A DNA stretch of 41,639 bases, taken from positions 1 through 41,639 of the forward strand of contig JALOBC010000023.1 of assembly GCA_023228465.1 (NCBI GenBank), read 5' to 3'. The position numbers were made by a program, and so were the translations under genes. Within the stretch, counting starts at the first letter, position 1; each line of letters begins with the position of its first letter. Positions 7,889 to 16,379 of the stretch are shown one piece after another. The stretch is from Dokdonella sp. GTDB taxonomy: Bacteria; Pseudomonadota; Gammaproteobacteria; Xanthomonadales; Rhodanobacteraceae. The notes under the pieces are model-generated. The model was not told where the DNA came from, ran no database searches, and saw nothing but the letters and a program-made list of their open reading frames with translations.

Positions 7889-8815
7889 ATGACCATGCAG
7901 ATACGACCCGTGAAGCGGCTCTCGAAATCGCGCCCGACACTCGAAGGCGCCGGCGTGCACCTCAATCGCGCCATCGGATTCCGCGGCGCCGACAGCGAGT
8001 TCGATCCGTTCCTGTTGCTGGACGATTTCCGCAGTGACGTGCCCGAGGACTACATCAAGGGGTTCCCGTTTCACCCGCATCGCGGCATGGAAACGATCAC
8101 CTACGTCCTGGCGGGCACCGTCGAACATCAAGACAGCCTCGGCCACCAAGGCGTCATCGGCCCGGGCGACGTGCAGTGGATGACGGCAGGCGGCGGGATC
8201 ATTCATCAGGAGATGCCCAGGGGCAACGAGGCTGGCCAGATGTACGGGTTCCAGTTGTGGGCCAACCTGCCGCGCGAGCTCAAGATGACCGCGCCCCGGT
8301 ATCAGGAGATCCACGCCGGGGACATCCCGGTCGTGCGCGATGCCGACGGCACCCACGTGCGCGTGATCTGTGGCCGGTTCGGCGATACCACCGGGCCGGT
8401 CGATGGCGTCGCGGCCGACCCGATGTATCTGGACATCTCGGTGGCGCCCGGTGCGCAGAAGACCTTCCCGGTACCGGCGGGCCATCACGCGTTCGCGTAC
8501 GTGTTCGATGGCGTCGGCCGCTTCTGCAATGCCGCCACCCCATTGGCGGTACCGACCGAAAGCGTGAAGTGGCTGGACACCACGCCGTATGCGGAAGCCG
8601 ACAATCACACCCTGGTGCTTTTTGGCGACGGCGATGCGGTCGAAGTCCACGCGGGCGATCAGGGCGTCCGGTTCCTGCTGGTGGCGGGCTACCCGCTGCG
8701 TGAGCCCGTCGCGTGGTACGGCCCCATCGTCATGAACAAGCAGGAAGAGCTGCAGCAGGCGTTCGATGAGCTGCAGCGGAACACATTCCTGAAAACCACC
8801 GGCACGGCCCGCTGA
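7889..8815 (+). CDS. Pirin family protein, pirin 3 of 4
   Basis: The 308-aa bicupin begins MTMQIRPVKRLSKSRPTLEG. Ligands are visible in FHPHRGMETITYV (His, His) and GIIHQEMP (His, Glu), with QWMTAGGG between. It is longer than pirin 1 and closer to the classical human-pirin length. ATG 7889 is used; ATG 7895 is an alternative that would remove two residues. The upstream site is weak (TTGGAA). It is separated from wrbA by 49 bp and is probably co-transcribed. The enzymatic role (quercetinase or other) cannot be decided from sequence. Confidence 0.9.
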   Translation: MTMQIRPVKRLSKSRPTLEGAGVHLNRAIGFRGADSEFDPFLLLDDFRSDVPEDYIKGFPFHPHRGMETITYVLAGTVEHQDSLGHQGVIGPGDVQWMTAGGGIIHQEMPRGNEAGQMYGFQLWANLPRELKMTAPRYQEIHAGDIPVVRDADGTHVRVICGRFGDTTGPVDGVAADPMYLDISVAPGAQKTFPVPAGHHAFAYVFDGVGRFCNAATPLAVPTESVKWLDTTPYAEADNHTLVLFGDGDAVEVHAGDQGVRFLLVAGYPLREPVAWYGPIVMNKQEELQQAFDELQRNTFLKTTGTAR

Positions 8816-8881
8816 CGTCATGGCCACGGGATCGATCATGGCAGCGCCCGGTTCGTTCGTCACTCGACTGCAGGCTACACC

Positions 8882-9829
8882 ATGAGCAACTTGCTTCCTC
8901 AAGCCGTCCCCGAGCGCTGCGAATCGCACCCCGCCGCACAGCCTGAAATCGTCCACCTCCCGGAACGCACCGCGGACCTCGGTGCCGGGCTCATCGTGCG
9001 ACGATCACTGCCGACGCGTGGACGCCGCCTGGTCGGGCCGTGGTGTTTCTTCGACCTGTACGGGCCGCTGGAGTTTGCCAACCGCAAGGCCATGGACGTC
9101 GCGCCGCACCCGCACATCGGCCTGCAGACGGTGTCGTGGCTGTTCGCCGGCGAAGCCATCCATCACGACAGCCTGGGCTGCACCGCGACGGCGCGGCCCG
9201 GCGAGCTCAACCTGATGACCGCAGGCCGCGGCATCGCACACTCCGAAGAGACGCCTCCACGGAACTCGGGTCGTCTGCACGGCGTGCAACTGTGGGTCGC
9301 GTTGCCCGATGCCGAGCGCCATCGCGAACCCGGCTTCGACCATTACACGGATCTGCCCGTGCTGGAGCCTGGCGGCGGCCGCGCGCAGGTGTTCATGGGG
9401 AGCCTAGGTACTGCCCAAAGTGGCACCCGTACGTTCTCGCCCATGGTGGGAGCGGACGTCCGCGTGGGCGGGCACGGCGTGCTGCGCCTGCCCCTGGAGG
9501 CGTCGTGGGAACACGCGCTGGTCGTGATCGAGGGCGAAGTCACGCTCGATGGCACGCGCCTGACTCCGGGAGGCCTGCATTACCTTGGTACCTGCCGTGC
9601 TGGCCTGGAGTTGTCGGCGGAGCACCCCGCGCACGTCGTGCTCATTGGCGGTGCGCCGTTGGGCGAATCGATCGTGATGTGGTGGAACTTCGTTGCGCGC
9701 ACGGCGGAGGAAATCCAGCTCGCACGCGAGAACTGGCAGCAACGCCGGGTATTTGGCGAGGTCACGGCTTATCAGGGAACACGGCTGGAGGCGCCGCCGC
9801 TCGAAGGCCGCCCTGTTGCGAGGCGATGA
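8882..9829 (+). CDS. Pirin family protein, pirin 4 of 4
   Basis: The 315-aa protein has a roughly 25-residue N-terminal extension before the bicupin. Metal ligands are in VAPHPHIGLQT and GIAHSEETP; the C-terminal IGGAPLGESIVMWWNFVAR is the family's conserved end of the second cupin. It is most like pirin 2 in motif wording. It lies 66 bp after pirin 3 with no terminator evident between, so it is likely the last gene of the cluster. A hairpin follows at 9834-9868. Confidence 0.9.
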   Translation: MSNLLPQAVPERCESHPAAQPEIVHLPERTADLGAGLIVRRSLPTRGRRLVGPWCFFDLYGPLEFANRKAMDVAPHPHIGLQTVSWLFAGEAIHHDSLGCTATARPGELNLMTAGRGIAHSEETPPRNSGRLHGVQLWVALPDAERHREPGFDHYTDLPVLEPGGGRAQVFMGSLGTAQSGTRTFSPMVGADVRVGGHGVLRLPLEASWEHALVVIEGEVTLDGTRLTPGGLHYLGTCRAGLELSAEHPAHVVLIGGAPLGESIVMWWNFVARTAEEIQLARENWQQRRVFGEVTAYQGTRLEAPPLEGRPVARR

Positions 9830-9833
9830 GTCG

Positions 9834-9868
9834 GCTCACGGCCCGCCACCACCGCGGGGCTCGTGAGC
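9834..9868. terminator. Stem-loop between convergent pirin 4 and beta-helix genes
   Basis: GCTCACG (9834-9840) pairs with CGTGAGC (9862-9868), and the inner GCCC/GGGC extends the stem past one bulge. It sits 5 bp after the pirin 4 stop and 16 bp from the end of the opposing gene. No T-run is present, so it may be a bidirectional 3'-end structure. Confidence 0.45.
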
Positions 9869-9883
9869 GGATGCCGGCAGCGC

Positions 9884-11266
9884 TTACCCGGCCAGGAAGC
9901 CGGTTCGATCCGTAATCTCGCCGCCCGCTTCGCGCAAGGCATTGCCTGCCCTGGCGCTTGCGCGCACGTGGGTCAGCGGCGTCGAACCCTTGTCGGCAAC
10001 CCGTACTGCATCCGAGCCCTCGCCATGCGCGAGCACTTTGCCCTTGATGTCGATCGCGAGCACCCTGCCGCCTTCGACGGCATACGTCGTGACCTTGGCA
10101 CCGTGCGTGACCAGGCTGCCGCCGACACCGAGTTTCTCGACCACGCCTCCGGGCTTCACGCTGAAGGCTTCGGCCGGCAGCAACACGTTCGCTCCCTTGA
10201 CCAGCGTGTTGCCGATCGAACCGTGGGTCGTCACGTCCTCGTCCACCGTGATCGTGCCCACGGGCTTGCTGACCTGGATGCCGATGGAGCCATTGCCAAA
10301 GGTCTCGATGGATTTGAAGCGGGCGCTGCGCACGGTGCCGTCGTACTGGTTGAAGCCGCGCGCACCCAACCCGTAGGTCATGATCTCGGCTTCCGCATGG
10401 AACGTGTCCACGGTGCCGAAATTCACGAAACCGATTCCGCTCGGCCCGTACGACACCACCGGCGCGTGCGCAATCCAGGTATCCACCGTCCCCCAGGTGT
10501 CCAGCACCATGTCGTTGACGCCGTAGGTGACGATGTCGCCAAAGTGTTCGATGCGTTTTGCATGAACACCGTAGACGATGAACACGCCGCCCGTGATCAT
10601 GTCGGCCGTGCCGTAGGGCAGCATGCCGGTGGAGTGGACTTCGCCGGTGGTGAGCGTGTCGAGCTCCACCTGGCCGGCCTGATCGCCGAAGCCGCTGACG
10701 AAGATGCCCGAGCCCAGCACCGGCGCGTTCTTCGCGCCGACGCTGATGTTGGACAGTGACGCGGTGATCCGGGAATCGGCATCACCATTGAAGTTGTAGA
10801 CCGTCAACGCGCCCTGGTACACGTTGACTCCGTACTTTTGCGGCTGCTCGCTGTAGCGGCGTGCGTCGCAAGCGGCGATGTGAAGCCCGTCCACCACGAG
10901 GTTCAACTTGTCGGTGCCCGTGCGGGTGATGATCGACACCTGCCCCGTCACCGCGAGGTTTGCAAGCGCAAGCGTGCCCATGTCGGCGATCCTGGTCTGC
11001 GTGTAGATTGCGCGGGCAGCGGGCGCGGCGATGACGGTGAGGTTCGCGACGCGGTTGTTCGCGGTCAGGCCGATGCCATCGCCGTTGACGAAGCTGAGCA
11101 CGGAACGGTCCTTGTCTGTTCCGACCAGCGAAAATCCCGGTGGCAGGGTGATCGCATGCGGGCAGGCCACCGAAGTCGTGAGCTCGATGGTGCGGGGGCC
11201 CTCGCCGGAAAGCGCCGACATCAGTTCGGTGAGTGAAGCGACGGGAATGCTGGATATCCTGTTCAT
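9884..11266 (-). CDS. Uncharacterised repetitive protein, probable right-handed beta-helix
   Basis: The 460-aa protein is rich in Gly, Thr, Val and Asn, with no Cys-rich or catalytic motif I recognise. From about residue 60 it carries irregular 20-25-residue turns ending in phrases such as IVTYG, VVSYG, IMTYG, IETFG and VTTHG, the periodicity of parallel beta-helices (pectate-lyase or adhesin-passenger type). No signal peptide or autotransporter barrel is visible, so secretion is unclear. The start ATG 11266 has AAGG 9 nt upstream. It faces pirin 4 and is followed on its upstream side by a 230-bp gap. The function is unknown. Confidence 0.75.
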   Translation of the reverse strand: MNRISSIPVASLTELMSALSGEGPRTIELTTSVACPHAITLPPGFSLVGTDKDRSVLSFVNGDGIGLTANNRVANLTVIAAPAARAIYTQTRIADMGTLALANLAVTGQVSIITRTGTDKLNLVVDGLHIAACDARRYSEQPQKYGVNVYQGALTVYNFNGDADSRITASLSNISVGAKNAPVLGSGIFVSGFGDQAGQVELDTLTTGEVHSTGMLPYGTADMITGGVFIVYGVHAKRIEHFGDIVTYGVNDMVLDTWGTVDTWIAHAPVVSYGPSGIGFVNFGTVDTFHAEAEIMTYGLGARGFNQYDGTVRSARFKSIETFGNGSIGIQVSKPVGTITVDEDVTTHGSIGNTLVKGANVLLPAEAFSVKPGGVVEKLGVGGSLVTHGAKVTTYAVEGGRVLAIDIKGKVLAHGEGSDAVRVADKGSTPLTHVRASARAGNALREAGGEITDRTGFLAG

Positions 11267-11350
11267 GGTGATTGCCCTTGGTGATTCGCAGAAGCCGATT
11301 CACGACCAGCTGGCGCACGAGTCAGGCAGCAGCGTAGCCGTTCGCCTCGA

Positions 11351-11450
11351 ACGAGATGCTACGCCACAGACCTCGGCCGGTACGCGGTCTGCCTGCACGA
11401 CACGCCGCAACAGGCGCTGTTGGCCGATCCGCTGCGCGCGTGGCAGGGGC
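11351..11450 (+). pseudogene. Possible remnant of an L,D-transpeptidase C-terminal segment
   Basis: In the gap between the beta-helix and GTPase genes, the plus strand reads GRYAVCLHDTPQQALLADP then LRAW. This resembles the YxVYLHDTP...LF...RA segment of YcbB/LdtD-type L,D-transpeptidases. The catalytic SHGCIR sequence that should follow is missing, and there is no start codon or ribosome-binding site. It is probably a decayed fragment or chance similarity. Confidence 0.22.
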
Positions 11451-11498
11451 TTCAGTCCCGATACACCCGGCACGAGCAGAACCAGGGCGGCGGGTCGA

Positions 11499-12893
11499 TC
11501 AGTCCCGTGCCCGCTCGCGCAGGCGCTTGAGAATCTCGCTGCGGGCTTCGCGCAGGATGGAATCGCGATCCAGGCTGGCGACGATGTCGGCCACCGCGCG
11601 CTTGGGGCCGAGGTCGCCCCAGGACTTGCCGCCGACCAGGTACTTCTCCGCCGCGCGCCCCACCAGTTCGGTCGCATACCAGGCCAGTGCGCCCTGGGCC
11701 CCGGCAGTGACCACGGTCGACAGGCCGGCACTGAGGCCCTTGAGGGCCGAGGCGACCAGGTGCACGCCCCAGATCGCACCCATCAATGCGGCAAGCTGGG
11801 CAAAGATCACCGCGATCAGGCTGCCGGCTTCCTTCTTCGTCAGCGGCAGGCCATAGACGCGCCCGAGGTGCATGACCAGCGCGGCGTCCAGCGCACCGGC
11901 GGCGAGCAGATCGGCCACCGGTACCGGATTGAGTGCGACCGCGACCGCCTTGGCCAGGCAATACTGCCGGATCAGCTTGCCGGCCAGCTCGCGGCGCGCC
12001 GCGGCGATGCGCGTGGCGACCTGGTCGGACACGCGGCCGGCAAACAGGCTGGCGTTGAGCGCGGCCAGGGTCCTGCCTTCGCGTTCGAGCACCGCCGTCA
12101 GGCGCTCGCGCAGGGTATCGAGATCCGGCATGCGTTCGACCAGTTCGGCCTGCTCGATGCCGTCGGCATCCACGCGCAGGCGCTTCAGTGGCGCCGGCTG
12201 CGCGCTGATGGCGACGACGTCTTCGGGCTGTACATGGCCGGCAGCGTGTTCGCGCAGGCGCTGCAGCAGGCGCTCGCGTTCGTCCTCGCCATAGCGGTCG
12301 GCCTTGTTGAGCGCCAGCAGCAGCGGGCGGTCGGTCTGACCCAGCGTGACCAGCGCATCGCGTTCGCGCTGGGTCATGTCGCCATCGACGACGAAGATCA
12401 CCAGGTCGCTGACCTCGGCCACTTCGAAGGCCAGCCGTTCGCGCGCCTCGCCATCCAGCTCGTCGATGCCGGGCGTGTCGATCAGGTGGACGCCGCTGCC
12501 GGCGACCTCGCGCCAGCTGCGCTCGCTGGCTTCGCGCGTGGTGCCGTGCAGCACGCCGACGGCGAAGGCATCCTCGCCCAGCAGGGCGTTGGCCAGCGCC
12601 GACTTGCCCACGCTGACGCGACCGAACACGGCGATGTGCAGCTCGCCGCGTTCGAGCCGTGCAAGCATCGATTCGAGCCGCGCGAAATCCGCGGCCAGGC
12701 CGCTGCGCACCGCGGCCGGGATCGAGGCATCGTCGAGCAGCGCGCGCAGGCTGGCGGTGGCGAGGTTGGTGTGGGCGTCACCTGCGGAAGCGGGGCTGGC
12801 GGCCTGGCCACGTCCGTCCAGGCCACGGCGCAGCCGCTGCCAGAGGGCGCGCATGCCGCGCGCGGGTTCATGCGGGCGCGACCCGCCATTCAT
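11499..12893 (-). CDS. Dynamin/Era-like GTPase with C-terminal DUF697 membrane domain
   Basis: The roughly 464-aa protein contains a TRAFAC GTPase domain: P-loop FGRVSVGKSALAN (about residues 90-102), switch II DTPGIDEL and the guanine-specificity motif LNKADRYGEDE. The C-terminal part is the DUF697 region with hydrophobic helices (KAVAVALNPVPVADLLAAGA; IAVIFAQLAALMG). DUF697 GTPases are inner-membrane-associated; their role is unknown, possibly envelope stress or lipid homeostasis. Start is uncertain: ATG 12893 is used, ATG 12854 (MRALWQRLRR) is equally possible, and neither has a good ribosome-binding site. It is a paralogue of the GTPase at 14883-16379 and is downstream in the same strand run as yceI/cytochrome b561. 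Confidence 0.85.
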   Translation of the reverse strand: MNGGSRPHEPARGMRALWQRLRRGLDGRGQAASPASAGDAHTNLATASLRALLDDASIPAAVRSGLAADFARLESMLARLERGELHIAVFGRVSVGKSALANALLGEDAFAVGVLHGTTREASERSWREVAGSGVHLIDTPGIDELDGEARERLAFEVAEVSDLVIFVVDGDMTQRERDALVTLGQTDRPLLLALNKADRYGEDERERLLQRLREHAAGHVQPEDVVAISAQPAPLKRLRVDADGIEQAELVERMPDLDTLRERLTAVLEREGRTLAALNASLFAGRVSDQVATRIAAARRELAGKLIRQYCLAKAVAVALNPVPVADLLAAGALDAALVMHLGRVYGLPLTKKEAGSLIAVIFAQLAALMGAIWGVHLVASALKGLSAGLSTVVTAGAQGALAWYATELVGRAAEKYLVGGKSWGDLGPKRAVADIVASLDRDSILREARSEILKRLRERARD

Positions 12894-12961
12894 GGGGCGT
12901 GGCGTCCCGGGCTTGCCCGCGCCGCGATCGCCGGCAGCCGGCAAGGCGGCCCGGCGTGGTG

Positions 12962-12987
12962 GCCGATGCGCTGCGGACGCATCGCCC
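12962..12987. other. Inverted repeat between yceI-1 and GTPase
   Basis: CGATGCG-ctgcgga-CGCATCG (7-bp stem, with flanking G:C pairs past one mismatch) lies just after the yceI-1 stop. It could end or stabilise the upstream message; no T-tract follows. Confidence 0.3.
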
Positions 12988-12992
12988 GCCGC

Positions 12993-13535
12993 CTACCTTG
13001 CATGCAGCAACAGATGGCCGTGCACGGCAATCTCGGCACTGATGTCGTTCCAGTCGCTGTCCGTGCCCAGGCCGAAGGCGCTGCGTTCGAGGCTGGTGGT
13101 GACATCCAGCGTCGCGTCGTCGCCGCGTGGCGTGAACGTCACCTTCAGCGTGACCGGTTGGGTGTGCCCGCGCAGCGTCAGCTTGCCGTGAGCAGTGACC
13201 GAACCGTCAGGGGCCTGCGCAAATGACTCGGTGACGAAGTGCGCCGTGGGGAAGCGGTCGGTGGCGAAGAAGTCGCCGGCCTTGAGGGTGTCGTCACGCT
13301 CGGCGCTGGCCGTGTCCACGCTGGCCAGGTCGATGGAGACGTCGAACTTCGCCTGCGCGAGGTCGGCGGGATCATAGGCGATGGTGGCCTGGAAGGACTT
13401 GAAACGACCCTCGAAGACCTCGCCCTGATAACTGCCCTGGAAGGTCAGGGTGCTCCTGGCCGCATCCACCTGCCAGTCGCGTGCGAAGGCGACGGCGGGC
13501 AGCAGGCACAGGATGAGCATCAGCATGCGCAGCAT
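12993..13535 (-). CDS. Periplasmic YceI-family protein 1
   Basis: The 180-aa protein has a cleavable signal peptide (MLRMLMLILCLLPAVAFA, cut before RDW) and a YceI lipocalin-like domain. Visible signatures are FEGRFKSF, YDPADL, SIDLASVDT, RDDTLKAGDFF and the TLRGHTQPVTLKV strand. YceI proteins bind isoprenoid or polyprenyl-quinone-like lipids in a beta-barrel. GAGGAG lies 9 nt before ATG 13535, and cytochrome b561 ends 12 bp upstream. This is the usual b561-yceI pairing, which suggests a role in quinone or lipid-linked electron transfer. Confidence 0.93.
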   Translation of the reverse strand: MLRMLMLILCLLPAVAFARDWQVDAARSTLTFQGSYQGEVFEGRFKSFQATIAYDPADLAQAKFDVSIDLASVDTASAERDDTLKAGDFFATDRFPTAHFVTESFAQAPDGSVTAHGKLTLRGHTQPVTLKVTFTPRGDDATLDVTTSLERSAFGLGTDSDWNDISAEIAVHGHLLLHAR

Positions 13536-13547
13536 CGGGAATACTCC

Positions 13548-14120
13548 TCAGTGGCTGGATTCTGGGGTGGCGCGGCGGCCCGGCAACATCCGGCGCAGCA
13601 CGTCGTCACGGCTGACGAAATGGTGGAAGATGGCGACCGCGGCATGTGCCAGTGCCACGCTCGCGAGCGCCCAGAACAGGCTCTCATGCAGCAGTTGCGC
13701 AGTCTGTGCGAAGGCCTTGTCGGCGTGGGTGAGGGCCGGCATCTTCACCAGGTGCCACCAGTAGAGCGGGCGCAGGCTGCTCGCCGAATCGAACAGCCAG
13801 CCCGACAGCGGTACGGCGAACAGCAGTCCGTACAGCAGGGCGTGGCCGAGCTTCGCGCCGGCCACCTGCCAGGCCGGCATCGCCGCCGGCATCCGCGGGC
13901 GCGCGTCGACCGCGCGCCACAGCAGGCGCAACACGGCCAGCAGCAGGATGGTGAGGCCCAGCGACTTGTGGAAGGTGTAGTAGGGGATGATGCTCGGGCG
14001 CTTGGGCAGGCTCACCATGTACAGGCCGAGCGTCGCTTGCGCGAGGATCAGCACCACGATGAGCCAGTGGAAGGTCTTGGCCAGGCTGCCCCACTGGTAC
14101 GTGTCACTTTTCAATTGCAT
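13548..14120 (-). CDS. Cytochrome b561 (CybB-type, di-haem membrane protein)
   Basis: The 190-aa protein has four predicted membrane helices (about residues 14-34, 47-66, 90-110, 145-165). Conserved histidines are in KTFHWLIVV, YTFHKSLGL, LGHALLYG and HAAVAIFHHF, the positions expected for b-type haem ligands of the prokaryotic b561 family. These proteins accept electrons from quinol, and some act as superoxide:ubiquinone oxidoreductases. Start ATG 14120 (MQLKSDTYQWGSLAKTFHW) overlaps the end of the upstream yceI gene by 17 bp. Flanking yceI genes on both sides strengthen the call. Confidence 0.94.
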   Translation of the reverse strand: MQLKSDTYQWGSLAKTFHWLIVVLILAQATLGLYMVSLPKRPSIIPYYTFHKSLGLTILLLAVLRLLWRAVDARPRMPAAMPAWQVAGAKLGHALLYGLLFAVPLSGWLFDSASSLRPLYWWHLVKMPALTHADKAFAQTAQLLHESLFWALASVALAHAAVAIFHHFVSRDDVLRRMLPGRRATPESSH

Positions 14121-14814
14121 GGCTGCGGGCTCCTGGTGGTCCGGCTGCGGGTGGCTGATTCGTGCCTGCGGACCGGTCGCGCACGGCCTCGACTTCGATG
14201 CGCAGATCGACTCGGTCACCCACCACTTCGGCAAAGCGGCGCATGCCGAAGGCGCGCCGCGAGAGGCTGGCCCGCGCGGAAAATCCGGCCTTTTCGCGCG
14301 AGGGCAGGGTATAGGGATCGCGCGCGATGCGGTTCAGGGTAAAGGTGATGTCCAACGGCAGGGTGTGGCCGTGCAGCGTGAGTTCGCCATGGATCACGCC
14401 CTGGCGCGCATTGGTCTGGCTGACGCTGCGAGCGGTGAAATGCGCGGTGGGCCAGCGTTTGGCGTCGAGGAACTGCGCCGAGGTCACCGCCTGGTTCCAG
14501 TCGGCGTCGCCCAGATCCACCGAACCGGTGGCCACGCTGACTTCGAGCGTGCTTGCGGCCCAGTCGTCTGGATCGAAGCGCAACCAGCCTTCGCTGATGT
14601 GCAGGCGCCCCTGCGGAAAGGAAAACTGCTGGTGGTCCACCGTGAACCACACTTGCGAGTGTACCGTATCGATACGCCAGGTCGCGGCCAGGCCGAGCGT
14701 GGGCAGCAGGCCGCCGAGCATCAGCAGCGCAGCCGCCGAACGCAGCCACGGGCGTGGCCATCGGCGCGCGACGCCGCGGCGTTCCGGAGTGCAGCACTGG
14801 CGCGATGCAAGCAT
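14104..14814 (-). CDS. YceI-family protein 2 with signal peptide
   Basis: The 236-aa product has a basic N-terminus followed by a hydrophobic core (SAAALLMLGGLLPTLGLA) and a YceI domain starting WRIDTVHSQVWFTVDH. FDPDDW, SVATGSVDLGD, FLDAKRWPTAHF and ELTLHGHTLPLDI are family signatures. The long Arg-rich n-region is unusual. ATG 14814 is chosen; a GTG at 14856 would add 14 residues. The C-terminal tail after about 215 is Pro/Ala-rich and probably disordered. Its 3' end overlaps the cytochrome b561 start, so translation is probably coupled. Confidence 0.9.
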   Translation of the reverse strand: MLASRQCCTPERRGVARRWPRPWLRSAAALLMLGGLLPTLGLAATWRIDTVHSQVWFTVDHQQFSFPQGRLHISEGWLRFDPDDWAASTLEVSVATGSVDLGDADWNQAVTSAQFLDAKRWPTAHFTARSVSQTNARQGVIHGELTLHGHTLPLDITFTLNRIARDPYTLPSREKAGFSARASLSRRAFGMRRFAEVVGDRVDLRIEVEAVRDRSAGTNQPPAAGPPGARSHAIEK

Positions 14815-14882
14815 GCGCCCAGCTTGGCAAAAAGCGCCGCCGCCCGCCAGCGCCACGGGGTGAACGCTGTGTTGCCCGGGGC

Positions 14883-16379
14883 TCAGCCGGGGTCGCCGCG
14901 CAGACGTTCGCGACCCGCTTCGAGCGCGATGCGCGCGACCCGTTCCACCCGATCGCGGGTCGGCGCGGCGAGCAGGGCGCGCACGCGCGCTTCCACGTCG
15001 CCGGCATCCAGGGCCTTGCGTTCGGCCAGGGTGGCGGCCAGCGCGTGACCGAGGCTGTCGAACACCAGGCCGTAGGCGATCGCATGCAGGACGCCGCCAC
15101 CCAGGGTGCCCAGGCCGGGAAAGGCCTTCAGCGCATTGCCGGCGATTGCCAGCACGATGGCGGTGGTATTGCGCACGGTCAGACCCACGCGTGCCAGCAG
15201 CGCCTCGACGTCGAGCTCGCGCACGGCCACGCCGTGGATGCGCGCCAGCTCGCGCACCAGCGCCGTGCCGAGCACGCCCTGGATCAGGATGTCGCTGCCC
15301 GGCGCCACCGCCGCGAGCGCGCCGACCACGGCGCGGCGGGTGTACTTGCCGACCGCCTGCTCGGCTTCGCGCACGGCGGTGGCGCGTGCCAGCGCGTCGC
15401 TGCGGCGGCCCACTTCGGCCAGCACGGCCGCCTCGCGTGCCGGCTCCAGCGCCGCGGCCCCCGGCGCAGTCAGGTGTTCGAGGGCGTCCAGCAGGGGCGC
15501 GATGTCGGCCACGCGTTCGCGCTCGACCGATTCGCGACGGCCATCGGCGAGTTGGCGCTCGAAGCGCTCGCGCCCGCCGGCGCTGATGGCGACGATGGCA
15601 CGGGCCTGCGCGCCGTAACGCGCGTGAAAGCGCGCCAGCAGGGCGGCGCGTTCGTCCTCGTCGTAGAGATCGGCCTTGTTGAGGGCCAGTACCAGCGGCT
15701 TGCCAAAACGCACCAGCCAGACAAACTCGGCATCCTGCGCTCGACTGAGGTCGCCGGCCGCGAGATGCACCACGACATGCGCGCGCAGGGCCTCGTCGCG
15801 GGCCAGCTGTTCGCGCGCCGCGCCATCCACCTCACCGCTGCCAGGCACGTCGGCCAGTACCAGCGTGCGGCCATCGGGCAGTCGGCCGCGGTGCTGCATG
15901 ACCGTGTGCGTGGTGCCGCCGCGCACGTCGATGGGACTGTCGGCTGCAGGCGCGAGCGCACGGATCAGGCTGGACTTGCCGCTGGAAATCTCGCCGAACA
16001 GGGCCACGTGCACCTCGCCACCGGCGCGCCGGCGATCGAGTTCGACCAGTTCGGCCTCGAGCGCGCGCGTTTCCACCTGGCGTTCGCGCAAGGCTGCCAC
16101 GCGCGCATCGACCTCGGCGCGCGATACCGGGATCGGGGCATCCAGCGGCGTGACGCGCGCCGGCCGCGCCAGGCGCCAGAACAGCCAGGCCAGGCCCGCC
16201 AGCACCGCTGCGGCCAGGATGACCAGGGGCGCGCGCAGCCACAGGGGCAGTTCGGCCAGGCGCTGATAGAACTCCAGCACACTGTTCACCGTGGCGACCA
16301 GCAGGCCGAGCACCAGCGCTGCGGCGACCGCCAGGGCGACCAGCAGGATCAGGCGAAGGGGCAGGCGCGGTGAAGGCAT
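14883..16379 (-). CDS. Membrane-anchored GTPase with DUF697 domain
   Basis: The 498-aa protein starts with two membrane helices (about residues 8-30 and 50-70). A helical linker and a GTPase domain follow: P-loop FGEISSGKSSL at about 128-138, switch II ADVPGSGEV and LNKADLYDEDE. The C-terminal DUF697 region is around 330-440. In the switch II motif the usual DTPG is DVPG. It resembles the GTPase at 11499-12893 in order and wording, but only the present protein has the N-terminal membrane pair. Start ATG 16379 has no Shine-Dalgarno sequence but lies 6 nt after a TAGAAT box, so the message may be leaderless. It heads the yceI/b561 gene run. Confidence 0.87.
   Translation of the reverse strand: MPSPRLPLRLILLVALAVAAALVLGLLVATVNSVLEFYQRLAELPLWLRAPLVILAAAVLAGLAWLFWRLARPARVTPLDAPIPVSRAEVDARVAALRERQVETRALEAELVELDRRRAGGEVHVALFGEISSGKSSLIRALAPAADSPIDVRGGTTHTVMQHRGRLPDGRTLVLADVPGSGEVDGAAREQLARDEALRAHVVVHLAAGDLSRAQDAEFVWLVRFGKPLVLALNKADLYDEDERAALLARFHARYGAQARAIVAISAGGRERFERQLADGRRESVERERVADIAPLLDALEHLTAPGAAALEPAREAAVLAEVGRRSDALARATAVREAEQAVGKYTRRAVVGALAAVAPGSDILIQGVLGTALVRELARIHGVAVRELDVEALLARVGLTVRNTTAIVLAIAGNALKAFPGLGTLGGGVLHAIAYGLVFDSLGHALAATLAERKALDAGDVEARVRALLAAPTRDRVERVARIALEAGRERLRGDPG

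Noticed and set aside
12894-12944. TTG start at 12944 for the first GTPase
   Set aside because: TTG with no Shine-Dalgarno, and the added residues are not protein-family-like.
11031-13226. 731-aa plus-strand open frame across the GTPase gene
   Set aside because: It lies opposite clear GTPase and YceI genes, spans gene boundaries and has no recognisable domain.
14754-16373. 539-aa plus-strand open frame opposite the second GTPase
   Set aside because: Same reason: a shadow frame rich in Gln/His/Arg with no motif.
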